NCBI GenBank assembly: GCA_963971405.1
Contig: OZ020489.1
Location: 33,637,047-33,701,046, forward strand
DNA length: 64,000 nt
Direction: 5' to 3'
Origin: Psococerastis gibbosa
Lineage: Eukaryota; Arthropoda; Insecta; Psocodea; Psocidae
The position numbers and the translations under genes were made by a program. The notes beneath the pieces were generated by a model that did no database searches, was not told where the DNA came from, and worked only from the letters and a program-made list of their open reading frames with translations. This document shows, one piece after another, positions 42,788 through 55,335 of the stretch. Positions within the stretch are counted from its first letter, which is position 1. The number at the start of each line of letters is the position of its first letter.

Positions 42788-42970
42788 GTCAGGACATGTA
42801 GAGTAGTGGTACGGACTCTTTCACCCGAAAGGTTGTTGGTTCGGGTCTTACACTTCCTACATTTTCTGGCCATGCTTCGGAGGGCATGTAAAGCAGGCGG
42901 TCCTGGGCTTTCCTAGTTGAGTGTAAGAGAGAGCTTTATAGCCCTAAAAAAGTCCTTATATATTTATTTA
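42788..42970 (+). mobile_element. SINE1 copy
   Basis: Starts GTCAGGACATGTAGAGTAGT; a short internal deletion removes CTGA before TTTCACCCGAAAGG; B box GGTTCGGGTCT has two substitutions. Tail TATATATTTATTTA. Confidence 0.88.
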
Positions 42971-43197
42971 AATAATTGAGCCTTGATGTGTGAAAATTGA
43001 AATTTACAGCAACTATGACTTATGCGTTTTTTATCTGGCCATTTTCATATCTGTGAAGCTGCAGAACGATTAATTAATACGATAATTACTTAATTTATAT
43101 TAAATATAATTATAATAATATTATAAATAATTAATTAATTTCTTCGAGAAGACCCAGTCGTCATATTTTGTTTGCGTAGTATTTGTAAAGCTCTCCT

Positions 43198-43635
43198 TTA
43201 GGCGGCTATCCCATCTGTCAATAATCAGTCATTTGTGCGTCAATAATTGATGAGATTTTTTTTTACTTTATGATTATATTTTAACTACCTCATGTTAAAA
43301 TTGATCATTTATTATAGAGTAAAATCACGCTTTACAAACAATAACAACCTAAAAATGGGGTCGTCTGGAGATGATAAATAATTTAAATTATAATTTCTTG
43401 AGACCGAACGACCGAATTATTTCAAAATTTTAATCATAAAATTTCTTGTAGATTATACAATTAAGAGAAAGACGGCGGGCAAACTTACAAAATTGGGAAA
43501 AAAATGAAAACCAAAATCGTCAATTATTGAAAACAAGTGGAATGGGGTGTAAAAATAAATAATACAACATTGATGATTTTCCGTCAATGACAAAATCAAA
43601 ATTGAAGAAAATTGACAGATGGAATAGCCGCCTTA
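43198..43635. mobile_element. Hairpin MITE, family G copy 9
   Basis: Ends TTAGGCGGCTATCCCATCTG and CAGATGGAATAGCCGCCTTA. The centre (GTTAAAATTGATCATTTATT, AGTAAAATCACGCTTTACAA) resembles the innermost part of copies 6-8, so those are related beyond the end signature. Confidence 0.8.
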
Positions 43636-44369
43636 GTGAAATTTGTTCTATTACCTAACCTACAGTAGGTATTCCCAACATAGGATGGGAATATAAATCG
43701 ACATTTTGATTGTAGTATTTTCAAAGTGACTTGCAACTTATGGATACGGTGTAAATACATATTATCAGGTAACTTTCGTAGGTTCTCAGGGGTTGACAAC
43801 ATGTAAAACTGTTGTAATTGCTAATATAACAACAGGTAATAGACGCGGCTTGTTTAGGTCCCAAATTTAGGCTGTCAGCATAACAATGAATGTAATTTAA
43901 AAATAAAATATTGTCATAATGCGGTGTACTCTAAGTTGATAGGTAGTCTATGCTTACCAATATAGAGTAGTTTGTTTTGTAATATTGCTGCTATTATTGT
44001 TGTAGAATTTGATGTAGAATGTGGGAAAAATTAAAATACATTGTACGGTTTTACTTTCTAACCACCGGGCCTCCGATGACGATCAGAATTTTTGAAGAGT
44101 AAAAAAAGCCTTTGAGTAAATTAAATATTAAATTTATTTAATTTTATTTTATTAAATATATATTATAAGTAAATTTTCGATTTTACAGTCAAAAACTTGC
44201 TTGCTGCAAAAATGGGGGCACGGGAGTCTCTCCCGCGGGAAATGTTTTTAAAAAATAAGCGCAAAATATTTGCAAACCAGTTGTTTTACAACTTTTCTGT
44301 ATATTACAGTTCAAATAGGTCTAATTATGTTTTAATTTTGCAGAGCGTGGGTGTCTGTGGCACTGTGCC

Positions 44370-44765
44370 AAAGTAGAAAATTGGCACACCAAAATTAGTT
44401 GTTTTTATTGACTTTTTATATTTATTTAATTAACAACGCAAGTTATTAAAGATCAGACTAGTTTAATTTGTAAAAGACTACATCATGCATCATATGCCTA
44501 AGGTATCTTTCAATTTTTATACCGTAGCTTTTTTAATGAGAGTTAAAATTTCATGCAATATATAGATACGATAAAAAACAACAAAACCAAAAATTAATAC
44601 TATCCTATAGTATGATGCACGAAGTAGTCTTCTACAACTTAAATGCGCCCAGAGCCGTGCCCCCCCCCCCCCCGAAATAAATTTATGAGCCAAATCTGTA
44701 ATAACTTGCTGAGTTAATGAAATGTAAAATATTTAATTTTGTGGTGCCAATTTTCTTTGTAGCCT
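44370..44765. mobile_element. Family A copy 5
   Basis: Left AGTAGAAAATTGGCACACCA, right TGGTGCCAATTTTCTTTGTA; arms with TTTAATTAACAACGCAAG and TAACTTGCTGAGTTAATG. A C-run-containing insertion of about 40 bp (GCCCAGAGCCGTGCCCCC..) interrupts the right arm near 44646-44684. Confidence 0.75.
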
Positions 44766-45660
44766 ATTTTCTTAAGTTGATACTATACGAAGGAAACACT
44801 ATATCCATTATAGCCTATTAGTAGTAATTTTGGCAAAGTCCCAGGCTACGGTGAGGGCCCACAGAACACTAATAGTCTAGATATGATCATTTTTGGTTTG
44901 AGCAGTTTCCCACCAGCCGTTTTTCAATATACAATAGGTTATTCGAGCCCACCTTGGTGATTATGGATTTTGAATGACATTTTGCTTCATGGTATGGTAA
45001 GTTACTGTTAAAACAGAAAATCTATAGGAACATTGTCAAAATACCACATTTAGTCTCTCTACAGAGTTGCATCAGTAAAAACTCCTTACAACGGAACTAG
45101 ATAATGCTACGATGTTGATCATGAAGTAAACGACATAGCTGTTGAATTTTGTACAACCAATTCAGTGGCGGTTTTAGAATTTTCAAAAGGGGGGGGGGGG
45201 CATTGACCAGAGATGAGACCCCACTAGTTTAATACTGGGCGTTTTGAAACCGCCAGTTACCCATTAAATGCGCATATCCAGGGACATAGTATAGTATACT
45301 TTACTATTGTTTTAAAATATGTGTATAATACTATGCAATTTATGTATGCTCTTGCATTAAAATTAATCAGAGCCCCGAGCTTATAGTTCACAGTAGTAAC
45401 TTAGTTTGTTATAGTGGGTATAGATATAAACAAAAGGAAGCCGTCCCGCATCCATAGGTTATAGGTACATAGGCACTTATCTTTGTAACCTAATTTCCAA
45501 TGCTGGTATAAGATCGGTGCCATGCGGAAGTCCCACCCTTCGTATTTTATAACAGTTATCTTAAAACGCCTCATGATTCATCAGCGGTTCCTCATTGCAA
45601 AAAGAAATAATCGACAATCAAGCGAAAATTATGCTGTTACTCGCTTTATTGGGGAGTCAG
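44766..45660. other. Noncoding; possible hAT-like terminus at 45165
   Basis: CAGTGGCGGTTTTAGAATTT with a following G run (45165-45202) resembles hAT-like MITE heads. No partner end assured. No gene. Confidence 0.4.
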
Positions 45661-45664
45661 TCTC

Positions 45665-45835
45665 TTTTTTTAAGGTTAGTCGTATGCAAACAATTTAATA
45701 TATGTATCCGATTGACCTCTTCAATCGCCTCGCTAAGTATCTTTATATTTGTGATAAGTTACGACACATCTCCGACCTCATGGTGTGTGGAGACTAGCAC
45801 AAGTACAAACACGCTATATTACCTCGTCAGCAAAA
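45665..45835 (-). mobile_element. SINE2 copy, diverged
   Basis: T run, GTCGTATGCAAACAATTTAA, CGATTGACCTCTTCAATCGC, GTTACGACACATCTCCGACC and GCACAAGTACAAACACGCTA. Confidence 0.7.
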
Positions 45836-45894
45836 TTCTGAGATACTACGTCCAGTTAAAAACAATTGGTACTTTGTACTTTGGATAACAAAAA

Positions 45895-46250
45895 ATTTAA
45901 AGACAGATTTCAAAATGTTCTGTAAAAAATAAAGAATGACCAAGTCGAATAAATTGACGAAATTAATTAATGCCCCCTTCTACAGCCACAAAAATATGAA
46001 AACGACTCATCACATTTACATTTTCCTACCTAAAATATTAGTTCCACCAAAGTGCATTAAACCGATTTTATAAAGCATTAAAGAAATACGTCGCGGAAAT
46101 AGCCTGCTTTTTGAGACAGCTTTGCATTTTGTGTGTGATCATTTTCATAATTTCCTATCTATGCGGGTTTATTTAATTTCGTCAAAAATCCACGAAAGTA
46201 CACGTCAATTTCTTCTTTACAGAATATGTTGAAATCTCTCCCTTTGTACA
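45895..46250. mobile_element. MITE family N copy 2
   Basis: Left TTTAAAGACAGATTTCAAAA then TGTTCTGTAAA; right TTTACAGAATATGTTGAAAT then CTCTCCCTT. The interior arms also pair (AAATTGACGAAATTAATTAA against TAATTTCGTCAAAAATCC). Confidence 0.7.
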
Positions 46251-46561
46251 ATACAAGCCCATTCTAATAATATGCATTACCGAAACGTCCAATATCAGAC
46301 ATTACATACTCGTTTATGGTGCTTTAAATGATGTTACAGTATTTAGTATATTACCCCTTTTTACCCAAATTGGGAATCGCACAAGAAAGTTACCTGAAAT
46401 TGCAAATTTCATGCACATGCAACCACTTTTGATGCTCAAAAATTACTTTAATGCATGCGCACTCCCAATTCTCAAAAAACACATGCAACAAGGCACAAAC
46501 TATGCATGCAAACATCTACAACATTTAATATAGGCTAAGTACGCATGTACAGGCGACGCAA

Positions 46562-46695
46562 GTAAGTTAAAGAAAGTTTTCGTCTGAACCGGGACTTAGG
46601 TTTTCAATGTCGTATAAATATTTACTATTGTTATGTATTTAAAAACCACGTCCCAATTTAGAATTTAAAATTTATAACTTGAGTCGACTATGCTT
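46562..46695. mobile_element. Family H copy 2
   Basis: AAGTTAAAGAAAGTTTTCGTC, ACCGGGACTTAGGTTTTCAA, AAATATTTACTATTGTTATG and ACGTCCCAATTTAGAATTTA follow the order of copy 1 at 25039. Confidence 0.7.
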
Positions 46696-47172
46696 TCAGG
46701 CATGGGCAAAGGTTGTCGCAATGTTCTGTACTATTATACATGTGTAGGTAGAAGGGTTACGTCTGTTTGAAAAAATAAGTTTTTTCCATATGTATTGATT
46801 ACGGATATTCGGATTCGCGAAACCACTCGACAGCCGTTGTGGACCCCCCCCCCCCCCCCGCATAATGGGAACCCTTTATCTCGGGATGTCATGTACATAT
46901 AATATGTAGGGTTATCTGCTGATGTTTATCCGCTTTAGTGTTTACCGGGAGTTGGTGGGAACGGCTCTAATGGTCAGAGGGGCTCAAGATCAGTTTATTT
47001 GCGTAAATTGTCAATGAAAGTGACACTTCCTATTGTGTGATCATTGTAAAATTAAGGGTTCTCAACAACTCCAGGGGGTCTTATTGAGGGGGTCGGACGG
47101 CACGTCACTACATAATAGGTTTTGTAAATGGAGACGAGCCATTTTTGTGCGGTATTTAGTCTCGCTGCGTTA

Positions 47173-47520
47173 AGGGACAGATACCAAAAATGTTTGTAAA
47201 CGTGGTATTTTTGACGAATTTATTATGATCTCGATTAATTAATTTCTCGTTGTACTGCCGTAGTGATACGGAAGTGGTCAGATGAAAAGTTAAAAAAAAA
47301 TATAGAGAAATTTAAATTTTCTCACCTGGAATATTATAACTGCAGAAACCCCCTGATGAGGTGCGTTAAACAAAATTTATAATAAAATAGTAGTATTGTA
47401 AATCAGAAGAGAAAATACAACTTTTTTATTGATTTTTCATCCGACCACCTTCAAATCTTTGCGGCTGCGGAAGGTGAAATTAATTAATTTTGTCAATGTC
47501 GAATAAGAAAATGTCGCCGC
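47173..47520. mobile_element. MITE family N copy 3, degenerate
   Basis: GTTAAGGGACAGATACCAAA then AATGTTTGTAAACG on the left; arms ACTTTTTTATTGATTTTTCA and TTAATTAATTTTGTCAATG on the right pair with GATGAAAAGTTAAAAAAAA and TTGACGAATTT. Confidence 0.5.
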
Positions 47521-48145
47521 CACCATTTAAATTTCACAGTCCCTAGTCATGTCCCATACCTGGTACAGCAAACATACTCCAAAACAGTAAACAATGCAAA
47601 TCTCTATAATACTAATAGCAGGTGTATATGGGGAGGAGGCAAGGTTGAAATAAAAGACAGACAGAGAAGAGTTTTGAGAAATATCGCCGTTGTAAAAAGA
47701 CAGGGTTGCAAGAATATTTTTGACCTTTCATCAGTTTTTTATAAGCTTGTCATGTTATTTGGTGCAAATTTTATATTGATATTCAATCGAAGTGAGTAGT
47801 TGGAAACATAATACTTTTATTTAAATTACTTTTATTTAGACATGGAATTGAATTAATTTAATTAAATTAGGTGAACCTGCCTATAAAGAAACATTTTGCC
47901 CCAGAAGTGAAGCATCAAAATGTTTCATTTTAATCGTATTATTAGACATCAAGCGTCAATCAGATTGTGAAGATATGAACCAAAGAAAATTGCCACTTCT
48001 AAAAAAATCGCGAAATATCTAATTTAAAAAAATTAATTAAAACACTTAAAATGAAAAATTCACCACTCCACCAGTCCAATAGAACTAAAAATTGCATTTT
48101 TTTACTGAACTATTTTTTGTTGATTTACATGCAGAAGTATTATTT
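47521..48145. other. Noncoding, nothing recognised
   Basis: AT-rich, no gene or repeat ends seen. Confidence 0.5.
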
Positions 48146-48365
48146 GTCAGGACATGCAGAATAGTGGTACGGACTCCGACTTTTACCCGAAAGGTTGTTG
48201 GTTCGAGTCCCTCACTTGCTACATGTTCTGGCCATGCTTCAGAGGGGTGAAGCAGGTGGCCCCGGGCCTTCCTAGTTGAGTGTAAGAGAGAGCTTTATAG
48301 TCCTAACTCAGCTAGGTTGGCTTAGTAATAGAACAGAAAGTCAGTATTTATTTATTTATTTTAAA
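48146..48365 (+). mobile_element. SINE1 copy
   Basis: GTCAGGACATGCAGAATAGT at the start, B box GGTTCGAGTCC intact, GCTAGGTTGGCTTAGTAATA in the body and a TTTATTTATT tail. Confidence 0.88.
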
Positions 48366-49276
48366 GCCTACTAGGCCAACACAACTTCATATAATTTCAC
48401 TAGCCCCTCCCTTTAATTTTTAGCTAAGTTTTGGCGATTAAGCAAGTACTTGCGGCAATTTCTCTATCTATTGCTTGGCCTGATCTCAATGTGATTTTGC
48501 AGGTTTATTTAGATTTTAGACTATACTTCGGTTGAATATCAATTTTGCAAAGTCAAATTATGAAACTTTGTAACAGTAATTACCTGGAATCCATGTGGGG
48601 TCGCTGGCTTGGACAACATGGACCAGTTTAGAAGAATTCAGTTTTCTCATTGTCTTTGAAAGCTCAAATTTTACCACTTACGTTGTGTTTCACCATGGGG
48701 GGGACCAACTTATTACGTAAAAAGTAAAAAATAAAAATAAAAACTGCGTAAAAGAGAAACTACGGATAGAACTCCATAATGTTTGCAACACACAAAAATA
48801 GAACAATAGTTTTTCACTAGGAAAGGAATTAGGAATGGGAAAAGTTTTGGTAAAGGGTAGAAAATTGGGTAACTTCAATGCCTACCCCAAAGGCCCAAAC
48901 GTCTACCAAAATCTCGACTCACGGTAACTGTTCAATGCAGAATCCTTTTCTACGATGAAGTGACTTATCCTTACACTTCACTTTTCACTTTGTTGACACT
49001 TTTTCACTCTCACTTTTTATTGTTTCCTTATCGTTGCTTATTAAAGCCACCTGCAACAAAAAAAATAGTAGAATCATAAGAAAGCCGTTGCGTTTATACG
49101 CATCGTATACGACTAACTGAACATGAGTCCTGTTCCCTGTTGCTACGGGCAAGTTTGAACATGAGATCTAACTGTATAGGAGAGATGATGAAACCAATTT
49201 CCTCCGGCCGAGGATACTTTTTTGAGTTTCTGGTGTCACCTAGCTGCTGCAGCCAATCAGTGCTTAGGTCTATTCA

Positions 49277-49640
49277 TGACCGTGCCCAGGGGGTGGTCCA
49301 TGGAGTCCGGACCCCCCCCCCCAGGGACGGGTTCAAAAAAAGTTTTCGGGGGGGGGGGGCGGTGACCTGAAAAATATCGCGTTTCCCTTACTTGAGTAAC
49401 AATTTCTCTTCATTTCCTTCAAAAGTCCATTCTATCTAGTATAAAGCTATTTTTCTCGGGGTGGGGCGACCGCCCCCACCGCCCCCCCAAGGATCCGTCC
49501 CTGCCCCCCCCCCGCCCCGAAATAAATAAATGTTTGTATGTAAACCTGTATGGTTTGAAGAATTTATCCGTTAATTCATAATAAATTACGTTAAAAATGT
49601 GACCCCCCCCCCCCCGAAATCAAAACCTGGGCACGGCCTT
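49277..49640. mobile_element. Nested G/C-run MITEs
   Basis: Outer ends GACCGTGCCCAGG (49279-49291) and CCTGGGCACGGCC (49627-49639) are inverted. Inner ends CAGGGACGGGTTC (49322) and GGATCCGTCCCTG (49491-49503) are family P-type. Long C and G runs lie at each boundary. Confidence 0.7.
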
Positions 49641-50782
49641 GGGTCAATTGACAGCAGTAACGCAACAACGGATAGTTTCCAGGAGGTGGCCAGAAACCAT
49701 AAGCTATACCTACTGTATAATTTTTAAATATGTTAATAATTAGTAGCAGCCATTCTCTAACTTAGATACGAGCATTTCAATTGCAATAGATGTATATTAG
49801 ACATTACAAAGAACAGGGCAGTTGAACAACAAATCTGATAATGTTCCCATGTATGGGCTCCAGAACCTGGACCTGTCGTGCCACTGCTACGTTTCAGGGA
49901 GATTCATCTACCTATTACGATGGCGACCAATGTTCGACTTTCCGCATATTTCTTCACAACTTTTCATTTCATGACCCCCTGAGCCTAAAACCACCCTCCG
50001 TTCAAAATGTTATATGTTATATATATTTGAATGTGTACAGTATGTATGTATTTAGATTTTAGGAAACACTCTAATTTCCGTAGAAATAATGCAATTTTGA
50101 TGAAACTTGGCACAAAAATTGATCATACAAATGTCATGATCAAGTTCGTTAACCAGCTGGATCCCTTATTTAGTTATAAGATGGCGGCCGATTGAAATCT
50201 CATATAATTCATATCTCAGTTAATATCTGCCTGAAAGCCCGTACTATTATCTACGATAATGGTGATTTTTACGGCAAATCAACCATTTTAAGATGGCGAC
50301 CAAAGTGAAAATAATTTGATAAGTAAAGTTCATAATAAGCATTCTGGTTCGAAATTTTTTGTGTGTTTTGTGTGTTATGTTGTGGTTGGGAAAATAATGA
50401 AGTATTTTTTATTTTACATACATATAGCGTAGGTAGCGTAAAGGAAAAGCAAGGTCTGCGGAATCTCCCTACACCTGATCGGCCAGAGCCGAAAGGGATT
50501 TTTTTTGTCGTCGTTGTTCGCCTCTTCCTAGAAAAAATGGGCGTCTACAGGGCTGTTTAACAGCAAATCTGATAATGTTCTCCTGCATGCAACTTCCTCG
50601 ATGAACTCTCGAGAGACTGGCAATTAACATTTCGGAATCGATCCGTCACCCACTAATAAGCGTCGGGCCAGCGGTGAATTCGGCGATGACCGAGAACAAC
50701 GGTATTGGGATGAGACCGTTGCTGCAACAACCAGCGAGTATTCCGTTGATTACGGATATATTCGGATAGGTCGTCCTCGCCT
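49641..50782. other. Noncoding with an ATGGCGGCC-type repeat
   Basis: 50088-50300 contains GCAATTTTGATGAAACTTGG, AAGATGGCGGCCGATTGAAA and TAAGATGGCGACCAAAGTG, a pattern of dispersed arthropod repeats. No gene. The 73-codon frame at 49841 has no support. Confidence 0.4.
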
Positions 50783-51703
50783 AGGAGTCTGCCACTCCCA
50801 ACATCTATCCCACGGTACCATTGTCTGTCTTATTCTGTTAATGTACCGATTTAATCCAGTAGACTGGCACGTATCTAGGCCTAAGACTAAGACTCAACAT
50901 CATTTTAAAATCTGAAGTTTGACTCTATAATTTAGAAGTGTTTTGAGAAAGGTGGTCAAATTTGTTAAATTTACTATTGTCGGTCTTATTTTGTTAAAAT
51001 GTACCAATTAACTCCAGTAGACTGGCACGAATCTATCTAAGCCGAAGACTCTGCTTTGATACTTGTATATTCCCAGATAATTGTAAAGTTGCTTTTATAC
51101 TTCCAATTTTCAAGGTTGAACATGCAAACATTTTGAGGCCTATCATGAAATGTTTTCCTACGTAAACAAAAATTTAAATTCTGACGATTTGACTCTCAAT
51201 AGTTTAGGTTTGTTTGAGGAAGGAAACCTTTGAGTCTGCCACTCCCTACAACTACAATTATCCCACGGTACCATTTTCTGTCTTATTTTGTTAATGTACC
51301 GATTTACTCCAGTATGCTGGCACGTAGGTATCTAGGGGTCTCTAGGGGATCTAGACTCAACAAATTTTAAAATTTGACGCTTGGCTCTTTATAATTTAGG
51401 AGCGGTTTGAGCTAGAAAGGAAACCTTTGAGTTGGCCACTTCCTATAACTATCCCACGGTAACCAGTGTTTGTCTTATTCTGTTAATGTACCAATTTCCT
51501 CCGGTAGGCTGGCCTAAGTCTTAGACAAAGACTCAGCAAAATTTAAAAATCTGACGCTTGACTCTTTATAATGTAGGAGCGGTTTGAGGAAGGAAATCTT
51601 GGAGTCTGCTACTCCCTACAGCCATATCACATGGTACCATTGTCTGTCTTATTCTGTTAATGTACCGATTTACTCCAGTAGGCTGGCACGTGTCTAGGGG
51701 TAG
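50783..51703 (+). repeat. ~190-bp tandem repeat, about five units
   Basis: Units start near 50783, 50971 (diverged, with extra sequence), 51231, 51428 and 51600. Each has GAGTCTGCCACTCCC, ATCCCACGGTACCATT, GTCTTATTCTGTTAATGTAC, CTCCAGTAGGCTGGCACG and TTTGACTCTTTATAAT. The last unit is cut short after GGCACGTGTCTAGGGG. No coding content. Confidence 0.85.
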
Positions 51704-52929
51704 GCCTTATAGTAGGGGAGTAGGGAGATGCTAAATGGGGATTTACTCGAGCGTCATAGAGACCTACTGGGTTGCAAAGCTTAGATGATAAAAAGAAAAA
51801 ATGTTATATGATGTATCCCTGTTCAGTGGTGGAGTAAGCGGCTATAGATTTGTGAATGTAAAAAAAAAAAAACTGTTGCGTGGACATACTCGAGCGCGTC
51901 AGATATTGATATATATGGTTCATCTATATGTCCTATACATGTTGTATAATAATCTGACGATTATCAGGAGGGATCTGCCTAATCTGGCAAACAATTAAAA
52001 GAAAAAAATTGTCTTCGATTTTTTAAAATCATGTAACATAATTATTTGAAAAGCTCAGAAATTATTAACTACAATTTTATATTATATTCATATTAAAAAT
52101 ATTAAATAGTAAATATTTATAAACTTTAATTCTCATAACTTTTATTAAAAATAAATTAAAAATAACAAAATTAGCCAAAACGTTGGAAATACGCTGTAAA
52201 TAATAATGTAATAACTGTAATAACTCAAAGTGGGGACGCAGTGAGAAATATAGGCATCAAGCAGCTACACATCTTTAAAGTCCTCCCGTTTCTTTACGTC
52301 ACAGTCACACTCAATTCTCAAATGGTCAGATTAGTGAAATATACACTCCTTATCATGTAATGAACTTACCATACGATCATCTGACGCGATCGAGTAAATC
52401 CCGAAATCCCCGCTTGGGCTACTATAAATAGGTACCTTTTCTACTGCTGATGCTCACGTGAGTAGTTATTTGAAAATACAGGTTTTGGTTAAACGCCAGA
52501 TTTGTAATAGTATATACTACATAATTTCAGTAACTAATGAACGACATGAATTTCATATTATCTTAATAACAAATACGGTATCTAACGGCACAGGCACTGA
52601 TAGTTAAGTTATTAACTTAAAAACGTTTCATATTTTGCTCGTCTCACCCCCCCCCCTTTCCCGAAACAAAATCCTAGATACGCTTCTGTCGCATTTCAGC
52701 TTTCATACCCTTCAACATTATTATTAGAATCTGAATAGAATATATATATTGTGTATCTGTTTCTGTTAGTTCAAGTCGATGCACTTCATTGTATTTTGGA
52801 CATAATACGAATATACTGTGTATAATCTTGTAACCTGAAGAAGAGGGAACTGCTATCGCATTGAAAAAGAAGAAGAGCGAAATGGGTAAGGCATTGTTAA
52901 GAAAATCTGGTACACACAATCATTGAGAT
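51704..52929. other. AT-rich noncoding, nothing recognised
   Basis: 52010-52180 is extremely AT-rich. C runs near 52650 suggest a MITE remnant. No gene. Confidence 0.5.
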
Positions 52930-53245
52930 TTGAGGGAACAGTGAAAGGATCTAATAGAAGAGGGTGGCCCAAGGGCCAAGAAGGAATTCATGCCTCATGG
53001 CTCAACTGAAGCCTGAAGGTAGCGCTGAATCGCTGGGGACTGCAGGACCTCGAAACCTCGAAGTCGAACGTGCCAATAGGAAATAGGAATAGGCAGCCAA
53101 TAACCAATGAGGAAGGCGCAGGCGGTAGGACCTACAGAGATGGAGAATGACATGATTGACATGCAGGGGGTTGTTTGTTGCCAGCCAGTTGAGACATGAC
53201 ATTGTGAGCTCAGAAGCAGAAAAACCTTGCAGTTCTAAAGCTAAA
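52930..53245 (+). mobile_element. LINE ORF 3' region relic
   Basis: GGCCAAGAAGGAATTCATGC, TGGAGAATGACATGATTGAC, ATGCAGGGGGTTGTTTGTTG and CATTGTGAGCTCAGAAGCAG parallel 22085-22265 and 16790-16905. It retains more of the upstream coding region but with frame breaks. Confidence 0.5.
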
Positions 53246-53633
53246 TATGGGACAATACGAATACAATACACATTTGTAAATCTATCAATGTGTTTTGCAA
53301 TGTAACCAATGTTTGTGGACTCTGAAACGAATGTAGGTACCTATTTTTAAATGAATTGTCCGACAGCCAAAATTAATTGCGAAGATTTGAAACGCCTTCA
53401 ATTGCTATTCCTTTGTCCATCCCATACGGGTCGTTTTCTTGCCATTCTGTCATTTTTAAACAATGCTCGGGGGTGCTGGGATTCACATAAGGCACCCTAC
53501 ATGCCCATTTTTCAATATAGCCATTATTTGTCAAAACATTGAGACAACTTGAGGGTGGCCCTGCCCTAGCCCTAGAGGTATGCAGGCTTGAGAAGAAAAA
53601 AAATGCTTGAAACGTAGGTACACTTAAGGCGGT

Positions 53634-53771
53634 TATTCCACCGACGTCAATAGTGATAGTAATAGTGTGATTGACGTGGTAGCAGGCATTAAAGACAGTC
53701 TAAAAATGTCCGCCACCACGTCAATATCAGCATTACTATCACTATTGACGTCGGTGGAATAACCGCCTTAC
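53634..53771. mobile_element. Hairpin MITE, family G copy 5
   Basis: Almost perfect palindrome: TTAAGGCGGTTATTCCACCG with its complement at the end; arms GACGTCAATAGTGATAGTAA, which are unlike other copies; core GACGTGGTAGCAGGCATTAA. Ends fit a TA target duplication. Confidence 0.92.
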
Positions 53772-54332
53772 ACTAGTCATCTTTGGTTCCATCCCAATAA
53801 TGCCAAACTTCCGAGTTTTTATCATGTGAATTTTTGATGTTTTGATATTTACAACTTTTTTTTCATTACATTAATCACCTTGTATAAATATATGCACACA
53901 TTCGAGTATATGGGGAGCCAATACTACGTTGCAAATTTTTTTAGGGAGCTACAAAATATTTTTTCTTGAGAAGTCCTGAATTAAGGTGACAAATCGCCTT
54001 GGTATTACAATTTTACAGCCGCTGCACGAACTAATTTAAGTTTTCAACAAATAGCGTCCAAGATTTAAAAGTATTTTATTTTTATTTAATAATAAAAAAT
54101 TCACATATTTATTATGTTTTGTATAAAGATACTACAATCTCCCTTTCTAAATTAGTATTAATAAATGAAAAAGCCATAATAGTAAAATTAAACAACCCTT
54201 TATTTAAAAATCTGTGTGATACAAGAGGCTCTGAGGTTAGCTTATTTGAAGAGTTGACAGTCTTTTTTCGAAACGGCCCTGAAAATGATTTATGTATACT
54301 TTTTGGGGGTGTCTCATGATGACTCTTATCTG

Positions 54333-54575
54333 TACGTGGTTAAGTCATGCTTTCGCCTGTTTCATTGCGTAAGTGGTAAGCTTGTCTCAGATTGTCCATT
54401 ATCGTCTGTAGCTGGGGTAGGCTGACATCGAGGACGTATTTCAGTTTACCAATGGCCAAAAATGCATACAGAAACAATACGAATAATGTCCGAAATCCAT
54501 GGGATCGTTGGCATTGGACAAGGGACCTATGGGTAAGTAGGCCTGAGTTCATAAAAAGGCTTCACATGATCACAT
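54333..54575 (+). repeat. Family K, longest copy
   Basis: Runs from GTTAAGTCATGCTTTCGCCT through GACATCGAGGACGTATTTCA, ATGTCCGAAATCCATGGGAT and GGACAAGGGACCTATGGG to CATAAAAAGGCTTC. Confidence 0.7.
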
Positions 54576-55129
54576 GTTAGGGTTATTGTCTTCGAAAGTA
54601 CTTGGAGAGCTGCAACAGGCTCTTGCTTTGATAAGTTAAAAAAACTCCGTGCCATGACAACCCGTTGAAGTTCTAATCCTCTCTTAACCAGTAAACTATT
54701 TGGTATGTGGTCAACTATATGCCCGGCAGCCGAGTTTTTTCCCTACCGATAAAGATAAGTAATACTAAAGGGTTGCGTCTACCTAGGCCCGCCGACAGCC
54801 ACGTATGCAGAGGGGGGTTTTGGGGGGTTTGAGGTTCAACACTCCCCCGAAAATGTTTCGATTTACACTAGATACAAATGAGTGTGCTTCAGGCCTCGCT
54901 CTATGATGGGCCTCACTCTCGACCTCAATTTCGCTCGTAGTTATTCACAAATATCCTCCTGGGGGAAACCCCCTGTTTCACTACTTTCAAAATAGGTAAA
55001 TCCACCCCTGTAGTTTTAGAAAAATTCCCCCGAACCCCATGTTAATAATCATTTCAACATATATTAGTCTAAAATCGAAGCTTTACAGCTGATAAAATGC
55101 ATAAGGGGTTTATTCAAATGAAGGGGTCA

Positions 55130-55335
55130 CCACGACTTCGGTGGCAGTGTGGTAGCGTGCTTGTACTTGTGCGAGGGTCTACACACCTTGCGGTCGGAGA
55201 CGTGTCGTAACTCGACACAAGTACCTATATTATAGGTGACTTAGTGAGGCGACTAAAGAGGTTAACCGGATACATTCATTAAATTGTTTGTATGCGTTTA
55301 ACCTCTTTTAAAAAAGAATAAAAAAAAAAATATTG
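55130..55335 (+). mobile_element. SINE2, best copy
   Basis: TTCGGTGGCAGTGTGGTAGC then GTGCTTGTACTTGTGCGAGG; TGCGGTCGGAGACGTGTCGT at the B-box position; then GTGACTTAGTGAGGCGACTA, TACATTCATTAAATTGTTTG and an A-rich tail. The head has an A-box-like TGGCAGTGTGG and a poor B box, so tRNA origin is likely but not certain. Confidence 0.75.
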
